DNA of 64,000 nt, from positions 70,204-134,203 of the forward strand of contig NZ_LMDM01000001.1 in the NCBI RefSeq assembly GCF_001425825.1. Reading direction: 5' to 3'. Under the pieces are notes generated by a model. That model was not told where the DNA came from and made no database searches. It worked only from the letters and a program-made list of their open reading frames with translations. The DNA is from Rhizobacter sp. Root1238. Lineage in GTDB: Bacteria > Pseudomonadota > Gammaproteobacteria > Burkholderiales > Burkholderiaceae_C. How positions within the stretch are numbered: position 1 is the first letter of the stretch; every line of letters starts with the position of its first letter. This document shows positions 17,400-25,299 of this stretch, in pieces. The position numbers and the translations under genes are program-made.

Positions 17400-17618
17400 T
17401 CAGAGGGTCGCGATCGACACCTCGGTCGACTTGACCAGCGCGATCACGTCCTTGCCGACCGCGAGCTTCAGTTCCTTCACCGACCGCGTCGTGATGACCG
17501 ACGTGACGACCAGGCCGGACGGCGTCTCGACGTCGATCTCGGACACGACCGGTCCTTCGATGATCTCCTTGACCTTGCCGCGGAACTGGTTGCGCACGTT
17601 GATGGCGGTGATGCTCAT
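17400..17618 (-). CDS. Molbindin (single Mop/TOBE domain)
   Basis: A 72-residue protein made of one Mop domain: NVRNQFRGKVKEIIEG, then VTSVITTRSVKELKL and VIALVKSTEVSI. Such proteins assemble into hexamers that store molybdate or tungstate in the cytoplasm. Start chosen at ATG 17618 with GAGGT just upstream; the open frame starts 9 codons earlier but without a ribosome-binding site. A sulfur-type promoter motif (17648-17699) is seen upstream, which would couple it to sulfate limitation, plausible because sulfate and molybdate share uptake routes. Confidence 0.9.
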   Translation of the reverse strand: MSITAINVRNQFRGKVKEIIEGPVVSEIDVETPSGLVVTSVITTRSVKELKLAVGKDVIALVKSTEVSIATL

Positions 17619-17647
17619 GAATGACCTCGGGGTGAGAGTGAACATCG

Positions 17648-17699
17648 ATGATGGGCACGCGGCCCGGCCGTCGCAACGAATGAAACCGGATCAGGTCAT
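17648..17699 (-). promoter_or_regulatory. Possible CysB-type promoter for mop (degenerate)
   Basis: On the minus strand this reads ATGAC (17699-17695), 14 nt, TTCGTT (17680-17675), 21 nt, CATCAT (17653-17648). It matches the layout seen at the sulfur operons, with one mismatch in the upstream box and a weaker -10. The motif lies 57 bp before the TTCGTT-to-start distance used at the other operons. Regulatory meaning is inferred. Confidence 0.45.
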
Positions 17700-17722
17700 G
17701 CGGATAGCGAATTTGGCGGACG

Positions 17723-17759
17723 AAAAAAAAGCGCCTTCTCCCCGCAGGGAGAAGGCGCT
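17723..17759 (-). terminator. Intrinsic terminator of the chitinase gene
   Basis: A perfect 12-bp GC-rich stem (17731-17742 with 17747-17758) closes a 4-nt loop, and in the minus-strand transcript it is followed by eight U residues (17730-17723). It lies 22 bp after the chitinase stop codon and separates that gene from mop. Confidence 0.93.
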
Positions 17760-17780
17760 CGGTCTGGCGAGAGACTCTGG

Positions 17781-19556
17781 TTACTTCCAGTCAGCGGATT
17801 GCAGCAGCGGGTCGACCGGCAGGCCGAAGCTGTTGCCGACCTTCTGGCCGACCGTGCCGGGCGCTGCCAGTGCGGCGCTGCCGCACGAGCCGGACGCCGG
17901 CTTGATGATGGCCCACAGCATCGCGCCGTCACGCGGGTTGCGGTTCGACGCCGTGCTGTTCAGCACCGCCGTCGTGAAGCGCTGCACCGAGTACGGCAGG
18001 TTCAGCGTCGCGCCGTACTGGTCCTGCAGGATGCGCGAGCCTTCGCACTGCGCGTCGCCGTCGTTGATGACCAGCTGGCCGCCGCTCCAGCCTTCCGGTG
18101 CCGGCTCGAAGCCGATCGACACGATGGTCTTCGACGGGTAGAGGCTGCGGTACTGGTTGTACGCGACCACGCCGTCGTAGTGCTCGTAGCGGGCGTCATA
18201 GCTCATCACGTTGACCAGGTCGAGCATCGCCGCCGTCGCCGGGTACTTCAGCACCACGCCGCGCTCGCGGCCGGCGTTGCCGCCCCAGTACGACATCTTG
18301 CCGGCGCAGCGCGAGTCGGCCGTCGTGCCCGCGGTGCAGTCGGCGCCGCTCGACCAGCCGGCCAGCGTCAGCACGCGGCCGCCGCCCGCGAGGTCGACGG
18401 CCTTGCGCAGCGCCTTGATCGCGTTGGCATAGCGGTCGACGTCGCCGTCGACTTCGTAGTCGACATCGAGGCCGTCGAAGCCCATCTCGGTCTGGATCTT
18501 CGCGAGGGCGTTGATGATCGGGCCGCCGCCGGCCGCGCCTTCCGCCGCGAGCGGACCCCAGTTGTTGTAGGTCGCGCCACCCACGGCCAGGATGATCTTC
18601 TGGTTGCGCTTGTGCAGCACGTCGATCGCGGCCTTGATGTCGCGCGGGGTCGCGTTGAAGTTGATGCCGGTGCCCGAGAAGCTGTTGGTCGCGATGCCGG
18701 CCCACGAGAAGTTCGGGTCGGCGAACGAGGCCATCACGTGCGTGTAGGTGGCCGGCACGCGCGCCAGCTTGCTGGCGGTGTAGACCTCGGCCGCGCTCTT
18801 GCCGGTGGCGTCGAACCAGTTGTCGCTCCAGCTCGGGTAGTAGCCGACGTAGACACGCTTGCTCTGGTTCGCCGACAGCGCGCCTGCCGGCAGGTCGCCG
18901 GCGGGCGCGGGAGCGGGGGCCGGTGCCGGAGCAGGCGCGGGAGCCGGTGCGGGCGCAGGGGCCGGCGACGGTGCGGGCGCCGGGGCGGTGCTGCAATTGC
19001 CGGTCGGCGTCCACGGCTGGCCACTGCCGACCGGGCCGCTGTTGGTCGACGGGTTGTTGCCCTGCGTCCACCAGTTGGCCTTGTAGTTCACGCCATTGAC
19101 GCTGACGACCGCGCCGCCGTTGTAGGCGGTGCTGGCCGACCACGGCATCGCGCAGGTGCCGGGGGCCGGGGCGGGCGACGGGCTCGGCGCAGGGGCCGGC
19201 GCGGGCGCGGGGGCCGGTGCCGGAGCCGGAGCGGGCGTCGGCGCCGGGGCGGGCGCGCTGCCGCCGGTCGGCGACCACAGCGTCGGCGTCGCGGCCGGGT
19301 TCCAGTTGGTGCCGGCCCAGGCGGTGTGGGTCACCAGCGCGACATACAGCGCGCCGTTGTAGCTGACGATGGTGCCGGCGGTGTAGGTCACGCCTTCCTG
19401 CCAGGCCGGGGCCGTCGTGGCCTGGGCCAGCAGCAGGCCGTCGAACGACGCCTGCGCGGCCACTGCCGCCGTCGCCGGCTGCAGGCTGGCCGCCTGCACC
19501 TGCGACCACAAGCCGCCGATGGCCACGGCCACCACGGTCATTCCCACGCTCTTCAT
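17781..19556 (-). CDS. Secreted GH18 chitinase with two CBM5/12 modules
   Basis: A 591-residue secreted enzyme that hydrolyses chitin. A signal peptide (residues 1-22) is followed by a chitin-binding CBM5/12 module (about 50-98, with WQEGVTYTAGTIVSYNG), a Pro-Ala linker (about 101-132), a second chitin-binding module (about 135-188, with WSASTAYNGGAVVSVNG), another Pro-Ala linker (about 191-219) and the GH18 barrel (about 233-591). The catalytic DGLDVDYE lies at 361-368 with Glu368 as acid/base. The gene is monocistronic, with its own terminator. The 266 bp upstream (19557-19822) hold a 5-bp inverted repeat GTACC/GGTAC (19745-19764) of unknown meaning and no other gene. Confidence 0.95.
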   Translation of the reverse strand: MKSVGMTVVAVAIGGLWSQVQAASLQPATAAVAAQASFDGLLLAQATTAPAWQEGVTYTAGTIVSYNGALYVALVTHTAWAGTNWNPAATPTLWSPTGGSAPAPAPTPAPAPAPAPAPAPAPAPSPSPAPAPGTCAMPWSASTAYNGGAVVSVNGVNYKANWWTQGNNPSTNSGPVGSGQPWTPTGNCSTAPAPAPSPAPAPAPAPAPAPAPAPAPAPAGDLPAGALSANQSKRVYVGYYPSWSDNWFDATGKSAAEVYTASKLARVPATYTHVMASFADPNFSWAGIATNSFSGTGINFNATPRDIKAAIDVLHKRNQKIILAVGGATYNNWGPLAAEGAAGGGPIINALAKIQTEMGFDGLDVDYEVDGDVDRYANAIKALRKAVDLAGGGRVLTLAGWSSGADCTAGTTADSRCAGKMSYWGGNAGRERGVVLKYPATAAMLDLVNVMSYDARYEHYDGVVAYNQYRSLYPSKTIVSIGFEPAPEGWSGGQLVINDGDAQCEGSRILQDQYGATLNLPYSVQRFTTAVLNSTASNRNPRDGAMLWAIIKPASGSCGSAALAAPGTVGQKVGNSFGLPVDPLLQSADWK

Positions 19557-19822
19557 GATCTGTCCCTTTCAGTGTTGTGACGACGAAGCACTGAGGGAAT
19601 TTTCGAAGGCACCTTCACCGGCAGCGACCTGTGTCTTGCAACAAGATGCGAGCGCTTTCAGAAACGTAACGGTGATGGCTCCAGCCGCCAAGCCGTGCCC
19701 ATCGGACGCCAATGCAGGCGATTAACAGGTATTAGATTGGTTATGTACCGGTCTGCTTTGGTACTTATTCTGTCGCACTGCTTACGTCTGGTTTCAAACA
19801 AGGCGGCGGGTGTGACCCTTGG

Positions 19823-21910
19823 TCACCCCTCGGTCAGCCAGATCTGGCTGCTGACGCCGCGCGGGTAGTACTTGGCGGCGAACACCAGCCCGTTCTTCAC
19901 CTGCTCGCTCCAGCAGTGCACGCTGAGGTCCGGATGCAGCTGCCAGGCGGCATGGGCTTCGTCGGCGCGCGTGCCGACCGTGCCGAGCGGCATCTGCAGG
20001 ATCTCACGGGCGACGAACTGGCAGACGTAGGCCTTGGCGGGGAAGGTGTTGTCGCTGCGCGAGGTGATGCGCCAGCCGCCGTCGGCGAACAGGCAGGTGT
20101 CTTCGCGCAGCACGTGCTCGCTCATGTGGCGCTTCAGCGCGGCCAGGTACGGCGCGTACTCGCCGTCCGGCGCCAGCGCGTCGCGGCAGCCGGCGAACCA
20201 CGGGTAGGCCAGTGCCTCGATCACCGGCAGGATCACCGCATCGTCGTCGGGCGCCTCCAGCAGCGCCGGGATCAGCCCGTCGGCCCGGGTGGCGGCCACC
20301 ACCGTTGCGGCGGCGCGCCGGGCCTGCTGGTGGGCCCGCTCGGCCAGTGCCGGCCGGTCGAGTTGCACGAACAACTGTTGCAGGATCACGTACGCCGCCC
20401 ACGCCTTGCCGGCGATGTAGGTGTTGCCGGCGGCCTGGCCGAGCGACGGGTCGAGGCAGTCGTAGGTCGTGATCTCGCGCCCACCCTCGCAGCGGCTGCT
20501 GTCGGCGCGCGGCACGCCGTTGCGTTGCGCCGGCTCGGGGTTGTCGCGTCGTTCCAGGCTCTGCAGGCAGCGCTCCAGCAGCGCGGCATGGCGCCGCGCC
20601 CAGGCGAGGTCGCGGCCCTGGTGCGCATACAGCCCGGCGCACAGCGTCCAGTTCAGCAGCTCTTCGGTCGTCATCTGCGAGAAGCAGCCGGTCAGCCCGG
20701 CGCGCTCGTAGGCCGAGCGGCCCGGTGGCGCGAAGATGCCGTCGACGCCCATGTCGTGCGTGAAGCTGACGCCGTCCTCGTCTTCGTACGAGTAGCCGGC
20801 GGCGTACTGGTCGAGCACGTTGCGGACCGTCCACGGGTGGTGCAGGCCTTCGTACAGCGAATGGTCGGCCACCAGGTCGAGCGTGTTCAGCATGTTGTAC
20901 TCGCCCTCGTTGACGACCCACAGCGCGCGGCCGTCGCGTTCGAGCAGCTGGGTCGAGTACAGGTACGAGCGCGTCGCATGGGCGACCGTGAAGCGCTGCG
21001 CCGCCGACAGTGCACTGGCCGCGAGCCGCGCATCGGCGGCCCGGCTGGCCTGCACCGCCTCGTCGAAGTCCGACAGCGCGAAGCGCGCGACCGACTCCAC
21101 CGAATCGAACCAGCGGTTGTAGAGCTGGCGGGTCGCGATGCCGCCGGTGATGACGCCGGCCCGGTGGAAGCAGAACGCGAAGCGCAGCGTGCGGCGCTCG
21201 CCGGCCGGTACCTCCGCGCAGACCAGCCCCCAGCCGCCCAGCATCGACCCGCGGTTGCTCTGGTGGCGGTCGCCCAGCACCGCCAGCGGGTCGAAGCCGA
21301 TGCCCGACCAGGCGCCGGGCGCGTCGGTCGCGAAGCCCTGTTCGAGCCCGTCGCCGATGCCGATCCCGTCGGCACGATCCCCGAGCACCAGGTGGCGCAG
21401 CCCGCGCAGCGGATCGATGCCCGACAGGCCCACCGCGACCCGCCGTGCGCGCGTGCCGGCCCGGTTGTCGACCTCGATCTCGGCGCGCACCGCCGGCACG
21501 AAGGCGCGCATCGCGTCCAGCGGCGCGCAGGCGTCCGGGTCGGGCAGGTCGCGCACCGGCGTGTACAGCGTGAAGCGCAGGTCGCCGGCCTGCCAGCGGT
21601 CGGTGCCCAGCGAGAACTCGCGCTGCACTTCGTCCAGCGCGAACAGCCGCGCGCCGAGGCCCGACGCGCCGAGGTGCGAGTCGCCCTGGTCGCTGACGAA
21701 GCGCTGGCGCTCCGCGTCGTCCGGCGGCTCGCAGAACGGCAGCGTCTCGAACACGCCGGGCTGCTGCGCCGATTCGAGCGCCACCAGCACCGACTGGCCG
21801 GGCGCGCCGCACAGCTCCAGGTCCATGCCGCCGCGGGCGCCGGGGAAGCCGAGCGTCAGGCTGGCGTGGGCGCCGACCGGCGCATGCTGGGTGTTGAAGA
21901 AGCGATTCAT
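19823..21910 (-). CDS. Glycoside hydrolase family 52 (beta-xylosidase-like)
   Basis: A 695-residue protein matching GH52, the small family of retaining beta-xylosidases typified by Geobacillus XynB2 (about 705 residues). The start MNRFFNTQHAPVGAHASLTL and GFPGARGGMDLEL correspond to the family N-terminus. Glu335 in VNEGEYNMLNT fits the known nucleophile and an Asp in TTYDCLDPSLGQ (484 or 487) fits the acid/base. No signal peptide, so it acts in the cytoplasm on imported xylo-oligosaccharides. Start 21910 is used; the open frame continues 40 codons upstream without family similarity. An AraC regulator diverges 118 bp away. Confidence 0.87.
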   Translation of the reverse strand: MNRFFNTQHAPVGAHASLTLGFPGARGGMDLELCGAPGQSVLVALESAQQPGVFETLPFCEPPDDAERQRFVSDQGDSHLGASGLGARLFALDEVQREFSLGTDRWQAGDLRFTLYTPVRDLPDPDACAPLDAMRAFVPAVRAEIEVDNRAGTRARRVAVGLSGIDPLRGLRHLVLGDRADGIGIGDGLEQGFATDAPGAWSGIGFDPLAVLGDRHQSNRGSMLGGWGLVCAEVPAGERRTLRFAFCFHRAGVITGGIATRQLYNRWFDSVESVARFALSDFDEAVQASRAADARLAASALSAAQRFTVAHATRSYLYSTQLLERDGRALWVVNEGEYNMLNTLDLVADHSLYEGLHHPWTVRNVLDQYAAGYSYEDEDGVSFTHDMGVDGIFAPPGRSAYERAGLTGCFSQMTTEELLNWTLCAGLYAHQGRDLAWARRHAALLERCLQSLERRDNPEPAQRNGVPRADSSRCEGGREITTYDCLDPSLGQAAGNTYIAGKAWAAYVILQQLFVQLDRPALAERAHQQARRAAATVVAATRADGLIPALLEAPDDDAVILPVIEALAYPWFAGCRDALAPDGEYAPYLAALKRHMSEHVLREDTCLFADGGWRITSRSDNTFPAKAYVCQFVAREILQMPLGTVGTRADEAHAAWQLHPDLSVHCWSEQVKNGLVFAAKYYPRGVSSQIWLTEG

Positions 21911-22028
21911 GCGCAATCCCGGTGTAAGGTGCCGATTCTGCGAGCGCGGCGCCGGCCCGGCCATGTCCCGAAGCGGGATGCGCTTGCCCTGAACCGCGAA
22001 GCCCGCGGCCACCGCAACCCCACGAGCC

Positions 22029-22931
22029 ATGTACCCCGTCCGCCCCGAGACCGCGTTGCCGGACTACACCAAGCAGCCGGACGTGCGCACGACCGTCACG
22101 ATGACCGACGCCCACACGCGCCGCGTCGGCCCGCGCTGGCAGTATCCCCGCCACGACCATCCGTACTTCGAGCTGTGCCTGCTGCTGTCGGGCGAGCAGC
22201 AGGTGCGGCTGACCGGCCGCACGCTGGCCCAGCAGGCCGGCGACCTGCTGCTGATCACGCCGTTCGAGGCCCATGCGTCGAGCACGCCCGTCGCGGCGCG
22301 CCTGTACTGCGTGCACTTCGACCTCGACGACCTGGAGCTGCGGCGCCTGCTGTGCCGTGCCGGCACGCGCATCTTCGCCGCCGACAGCGCGCTGACGCAG
22401 CGGCTGCAGCCGGCGCTGCAGCGCATGCTGGCGCTGGCCGCCGACCATGCGGCGCTTTCGCCGCTGGCGCACCGGCTGGAACTGGGTGCCTCGCTGATGA
22501 CGCTGTTCGCCGCGCTGACCCGCGGGCTCGAGCAGGAAGAGATCGCCGCCGCCCCGGTGCCGCAGCTGGCGCTGCAGACCGCGGGCCGGCTGGCCGAGCT
22601 GATCGAGCGCGAGGTGCAGCGCGGCGGCGCCGAGACCTCGCTCGAGGCGGCGATCCGCCGGCTGGGCTACACGCCGGACCACGGCAACGCGCTGTTCCGG
22701 CAGGTCTACGGCATGTCGGCGCGCCAGTACCGCTCGACGCTGAAGCTGCGCCGCGCAAAGCTGCTGCTGATGGACGCGCAGCTCAGCATCGCGGCGGTCG
22801 GGGAGCGGCTCGGCTACGCGAGCGGTGCGCACTTCAGCCGGCAGTTCAAGCGCTGGTGCGGCGTGGCGCCGGCCGACTACCGGCGCGACACCGGCGCGGC
22901 CGTCGCGCCGAGCCGTCGCTCCATCGTGTAG
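22029..22931 (+). CDS. AraC-family transcriptional regulator
   Basis: A 300-residue regulator. The N-terminal half has a cupin-like sensor (YPRHDHPYFELCLLLSGEQ, LLLITPFEAH), and the C-terminal 100 residues hold two helix-turn-helix motifs (LEAAIRRLGYTPDHGNALFRQ and SIAAVGERLGYASGAHFSRQ, then FKRWCGVAPADYRR). It diverges from the GH52 gene across 118 bp, so it most likely controls that gene in response to a xylo-oligosaccharide. Its 3' end overlaps the convergent permease gene by 55 bp. Confidence 0.9.
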   Translation: MYPVRPETALPDYTKQPDVRTTVTMTDAHTRRVGPRWQYPRHDHPYFELCLLLSGEQQVRLTGRTLAQQAGDLLLITPFEAHASSTPVAARLYCVHFDLDDLELRRLLCRAGTRIFAADSALTQRLQPALQRMLALAADHAALSPLAHRLELGASLMTLFAALTRGLEQEEIAAAPVPQLALQTAGRLAELIEREVQRGGAETSLEAAIRRLGYTPDHGNALFRQVYGMSARQYRSTLKLRRAKLLLMDAQLSIAAVGERLGYASGAHFSRQFKRWCGVAPADYRRDTGAAVAPSRRSIV

Positions 22932-23575
22932 GCCACGCGGGACAGCCCGAAGCACAGCACGAAGTAGGTGATGGCGAGCGTGGCATACACCTGCACCGGC
23001 TTCGTGAACACCTGCGTGTTGATCTGCGTCGTGATGAACGCCACCTCGGTCAGCCCGATGATGTAGCCGAGCGAGGTTTCCTTGATCGTCGAGACGAACT
23101 GGTTCACCAGCGACGGCAGCATGTGGCGCAGCGCCTGCGGCAGGATCACGTAGCGCAGCGCGCCGAAGCGGCCGAAGCCGAGCGAGCGCGCCGCCTCCAT
23201 CTGACCGGTCGGAATGCCGCGCACGCCGGCGCGCACGATCTCGGCGATGTAGACGCCGTCGAACACCACCAGCGCGACCAGCATCGTCGTGAACTGGTCG
23301 GTCTTGTGGCCGGTGACGGCGGGCAGGAAGAAGTAGGCCCAGAACACCACCATCAGCAGCGGGATGCCGCGCACGACGAACACCAGCGCCGTCACCGGCC
23401 AGCGCAGCGCGCGGTGTTCGCTGATGCGCGCCAGGCCCAGCAGCAGCCCGAGCGGAAACGCCAGCAGCAGCCCGAGCGACGCCAGCAGCAGCGTCAGCGC
23501 GAGCCCGCCCAGCGGACCGTTCGGGTACTGGCCGATCAGGAAGTAGAGCCAGTAGGTCTGGATCAGCTCGATCAT
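22877..23575 (-). CDS. Polar amino-acid ABC transporter permease (GltK/HisM type)
   Basis: A 232-residue permease with about five membrane helices. The HisMQ-family coupling loop is GQMEAARSLGFGRFGALRYVILPQALR. It forms a heterodimeric channel with the permease encoded 7 bp upstream on the same strand. The 3' end runs 55 bp into the convergent AraC gene, and no ATPase gene follows, so the energy subunit must be encoded elsewhere. Confidence 0.9.
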   Translation of the reverse strand: MIELIQTYWLYFLIGQYPNGPLGGLALTLLLASLGLLLAFPLGLLLGLARISEHRALRWPVTALVFVVRGIPLLMVVFWAYFFLPAVTGHKTDQFTTMLVALVVFDGVYIAEIVRAGVRGIPTGQMEAARSLGFGRFGALRYVILPQALRHMLPSLVNQFVSTIKETSLGYIIGLTEVAFITTQINTQVFTKPVQVYATLAITYFVLCFGLSRVAYTMERRLGATAAPVSRR

Positions 23576-23582
23576 TGCAAGG

Positions 23583-24278
23583 TCACCGCGAGCGCACCGG
23601 GTAGCGGTGCTGGTACCAGCTCGCGAGGCCGGTGATGGTGAGCGAGATCGTCAGGTAGGCCGCGGTCGCGAATGCGAAGGCCTCGACGCTGCGGAACGTG
23701 GCCGACTCGACCTGCGCCGCGCGGTACATCATCTCGGCCACGCCAATCACGGTGGCGATGCTGGTGTTCTTCCAGAGGTTCAGCGTCTGCGAGATCAGCG
23801 GCGGGATCGTGACCCGCACCGCCTGCGGCAGGATCACCAGCTGCATGGCCTGCAGGAAGCCCAGCCCGAGCGCGCGGCTCGCCTCCATCTGCCCCGGCGG
23901 CACCGCGCGGATGCCGCTGCGGATGTCTTCGGCCATGTAGGCGGCGGTGTAGAGCGTGAGCGCCATCACCGCGCTGATGGCCTCGATGTTGGTGGCGTAC
24001 AGCCGCTGCTTCAGCGCCTCGGGCAGCATCTCGGGCGCGCCGAAGTACCAGAACAGCATGTGCGCCAGCAGCGGCACGTTGCGGATCGCCTCGACGTAGG
24101 AGACGCCGAATGCGCGCAGCAGCCGCGACGGCGACAGCCGCAGCATCGCGACCGCGGTGGCCAGCGGCACCGCCAGCACCAGCGTGACGGCCGTCAGCTG
24201 CAGCGACAGCACGAAGCCGGCCACCAGCGCATCGTGGTACTGGCCGGACAGCAGCAGGGAGAAATCGAAAGAAGGCAC
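23583..24278 (-). CDS. Polar amino-acid ABC transporter permease (GltJ type)
   Basis: A permease of about 231 residues, partner of the one downstream. The coupling loop is GQMEASRALGLGFLQAMQLVILPQAVR. The start is uncertain: GTG 24278 (MPSFDFSLL) is preferred since the only upstream candidate, TTG 24299, abuts a hairpin (24301-24330) and leaves no room for a ribosome-binding site. The segment TLNLWKNTSIATVIGVAEMMY is typical of GltJ-like subunits. Confidence 0.88.
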   Translation of the reverse strand: MPSFDFSLLLSGQYHDALVAGFVLSLQLTAVTLVLAVPLATAVAMLRLSPSRLLRAFGVSYVEAIRNVPLLAHMLFWYFGAPEMLPEALKQRLYATNIEAISAVMALTLYTAAYMAEDIRSGIRAVPPGQMEASRALGLGFLQAMQLVILPQAVRVTIPPLISQTLNLWKNTSIATVIGVAEMMYRAAQVESATFRSVEAFAFATAAYLTISLTITGLASWYQHRYPVRSR

Positions 24279-24300
24279 GGGGCAGCAGACCAACAGCAAA

Positions 24301-24330
24301 GTGCCCCGCCCCCGTGAAGGGGCGAGGCAC
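24301..24330 (-). other. Intercistronic hairpin between binding protein and permeases
   Basis: GTGCC-CCGCCCC pairs with GGGGCG-GGCAC (one mismatch, six-base loop), forming a strong GC stem in the minus-strand transcript between the binding-protein gene and the permease genes. Such hairpins often let the binding protein be made in excess over the membrane subunits. There is only a short U run after it (UUU), so read-through is expected. Confidence 0.7.
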
Positions 24331-24351
24331 CGTTTCAGGTTTCAGTCGAGC

Positions 24352-25185
24352 TTAACCGTCGATCTTGTCGGAGACAAACTTGAAATCGCGCGACTGGAAC
24401 TTCAGGCGCGTGTTCGGCCCGTACCACTTCTGGAACAGCTTGTCGGCCTCGCCCGATTTCTCGAGGTCGCGCAGCACGCCGTCGACGACGCCCTTCACGC
24501 CGGCCTCGCCCTTGCGGATGCCCAGCGCCAGCGCCTCGGTGCTGATGCTCTGCGGAATGATCAGGTAGTTCTTCGCGGCCGGGCCGAGCTTGCCGAAGTC
24601 GTCGATCAGCGAAGCCTCGTCGTTGACGTAGCCGATGCCCTTGCCCTGCTGCAGCGCCAGGAAGGCCTGCTGCGTGGTCTCGAAGGTGACGACGTCGACG
24701 GTGGGCACCGCCTTGCGGATGTTCGGCTCCTGCGTGCCGCCCTTGACGGTCAGCACCTTCTTGCCGGCGAGCTGCGACAGCTGCGAGATGCCGCTGTCCT
24801 TCTTCACCAGCACCTTCTGGCCGGTCACGAAGGTGGTCAGCGAGAAGTCGATCAGCGCCTCGCGCTCCTTGTTGTGGGTGAGCGAGGCGGCCAGCAGGTC
24901 GACGCGGCCTTGCTGCAGCTCGGGGATGCGGGCGGCGACCGCCAGCTGCTTGAACACCGGCTTCACGCCGAGCTTCGCGGCGATCGCGCGGCCGATGTCG
25001 ACCTCGTAGCCGACCACGTCGCGGGTCTTCGGGTCGACGAAGCTGTTCGGCTCGTCGGTGCCGAGCACGCCGATGACGATCTCGCCCTTCTTCTGGATGT
25101 CGGCGAGCTGGTCGGCATGGGCGCCGACCGAGAACACCGCGGCGGCGGCCGCGACCAGCGTGGACAGGAACAGGCGTTTTTGCAT
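24352..25185 (-). CDS. Amino-acid ABC transporter substrate-binding protein (PBPb family)
   Basis: A 277-residue periplasmic receptor of the family-3 solute-binding proteins. Start chosen at ATG 25185 (MQKRLFLST), giving a signal peptide cleaved after VGAHA. The family pattern is KGEIVIGVLG, VVGYEVDIGRAIAAKLG and DLLAASLTHNKERE. GltI-like proteins bind acidic amino acids, while related ones bind cystine. The gene lies beside transsulfuration genes and has a partial sulfur-type promoter (25225-25257), so a sulfur amino acid is a reasonable alternative ligand. Confidence 0.88.
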   Translation of the reverse strand: MQKRLFLSTLVAAAAAVFSVGAHADQLADIQKKGEIVIGVLGTDEPNSFVDPKTRDVVGYEVDIGRAIAAKLGVKPVFKQLAVAARIPELQQGRVDLLAASLTHNKEREALIDFSLTTFVTGQKVLVKKDSGISQLSQLAGKKVLTVKGGTQEPNIRKAVPTVDVVTFETTQQAFLALQQGKGIGYVNDEASLIDDFGKLGPAAKNYLIIPQSISTEALALGIRKGEAGVKGVVDGVLRDLEKSGEADKLFQKWYGPNTRLKFQSRDFKFVSDKIDG

Positions 25186-25224
25186 GGGGATTCTTTTCAG
25201 CATGTGGTTGGAATCAGGGTTCGC

Positions 25225-25257
25225 AGCCTACCGAACAGCGCTCGATCCGCGAACGAC
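25225..25257 (-). promoter_or_regulatory. Possible sulfur-type promoter of the amino-acid transporter (half match)
   Basis: On the minus strand GTCGTT (25257-25252) is followed after 21 nt by TAGGCT (25230-25225), the same spacing and a TAnnnT -10 as at the sulfur operons; GTCGTT is also the variant found before the second sulfate-binding gene. The upstream ATAAG box is not at its expected place (CTTTG instead), so the match is partial. Confidence 0.35.
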
Positions 25258-25299
25258 TGAATCCGGATAAGCAAAGGCGTGTCGGTTAGATGCTGCCGA

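Noticed and set aside
18899-19255. Repeated Pro-Ala coding stretches that could look like a tandem-repeat array
   Set aside because: They are in-frame linkers between chitinase modules; unit length is 6 bp, irregular, and not a CRISPR or minisatellite with spacers.
22029-25185. Possible link of the AraC regulator with the amino-acid transporter genes
   Set aside because: The genes are convergent and overlap at their 3' ends; the divergent GH52 gene is the more natural target.
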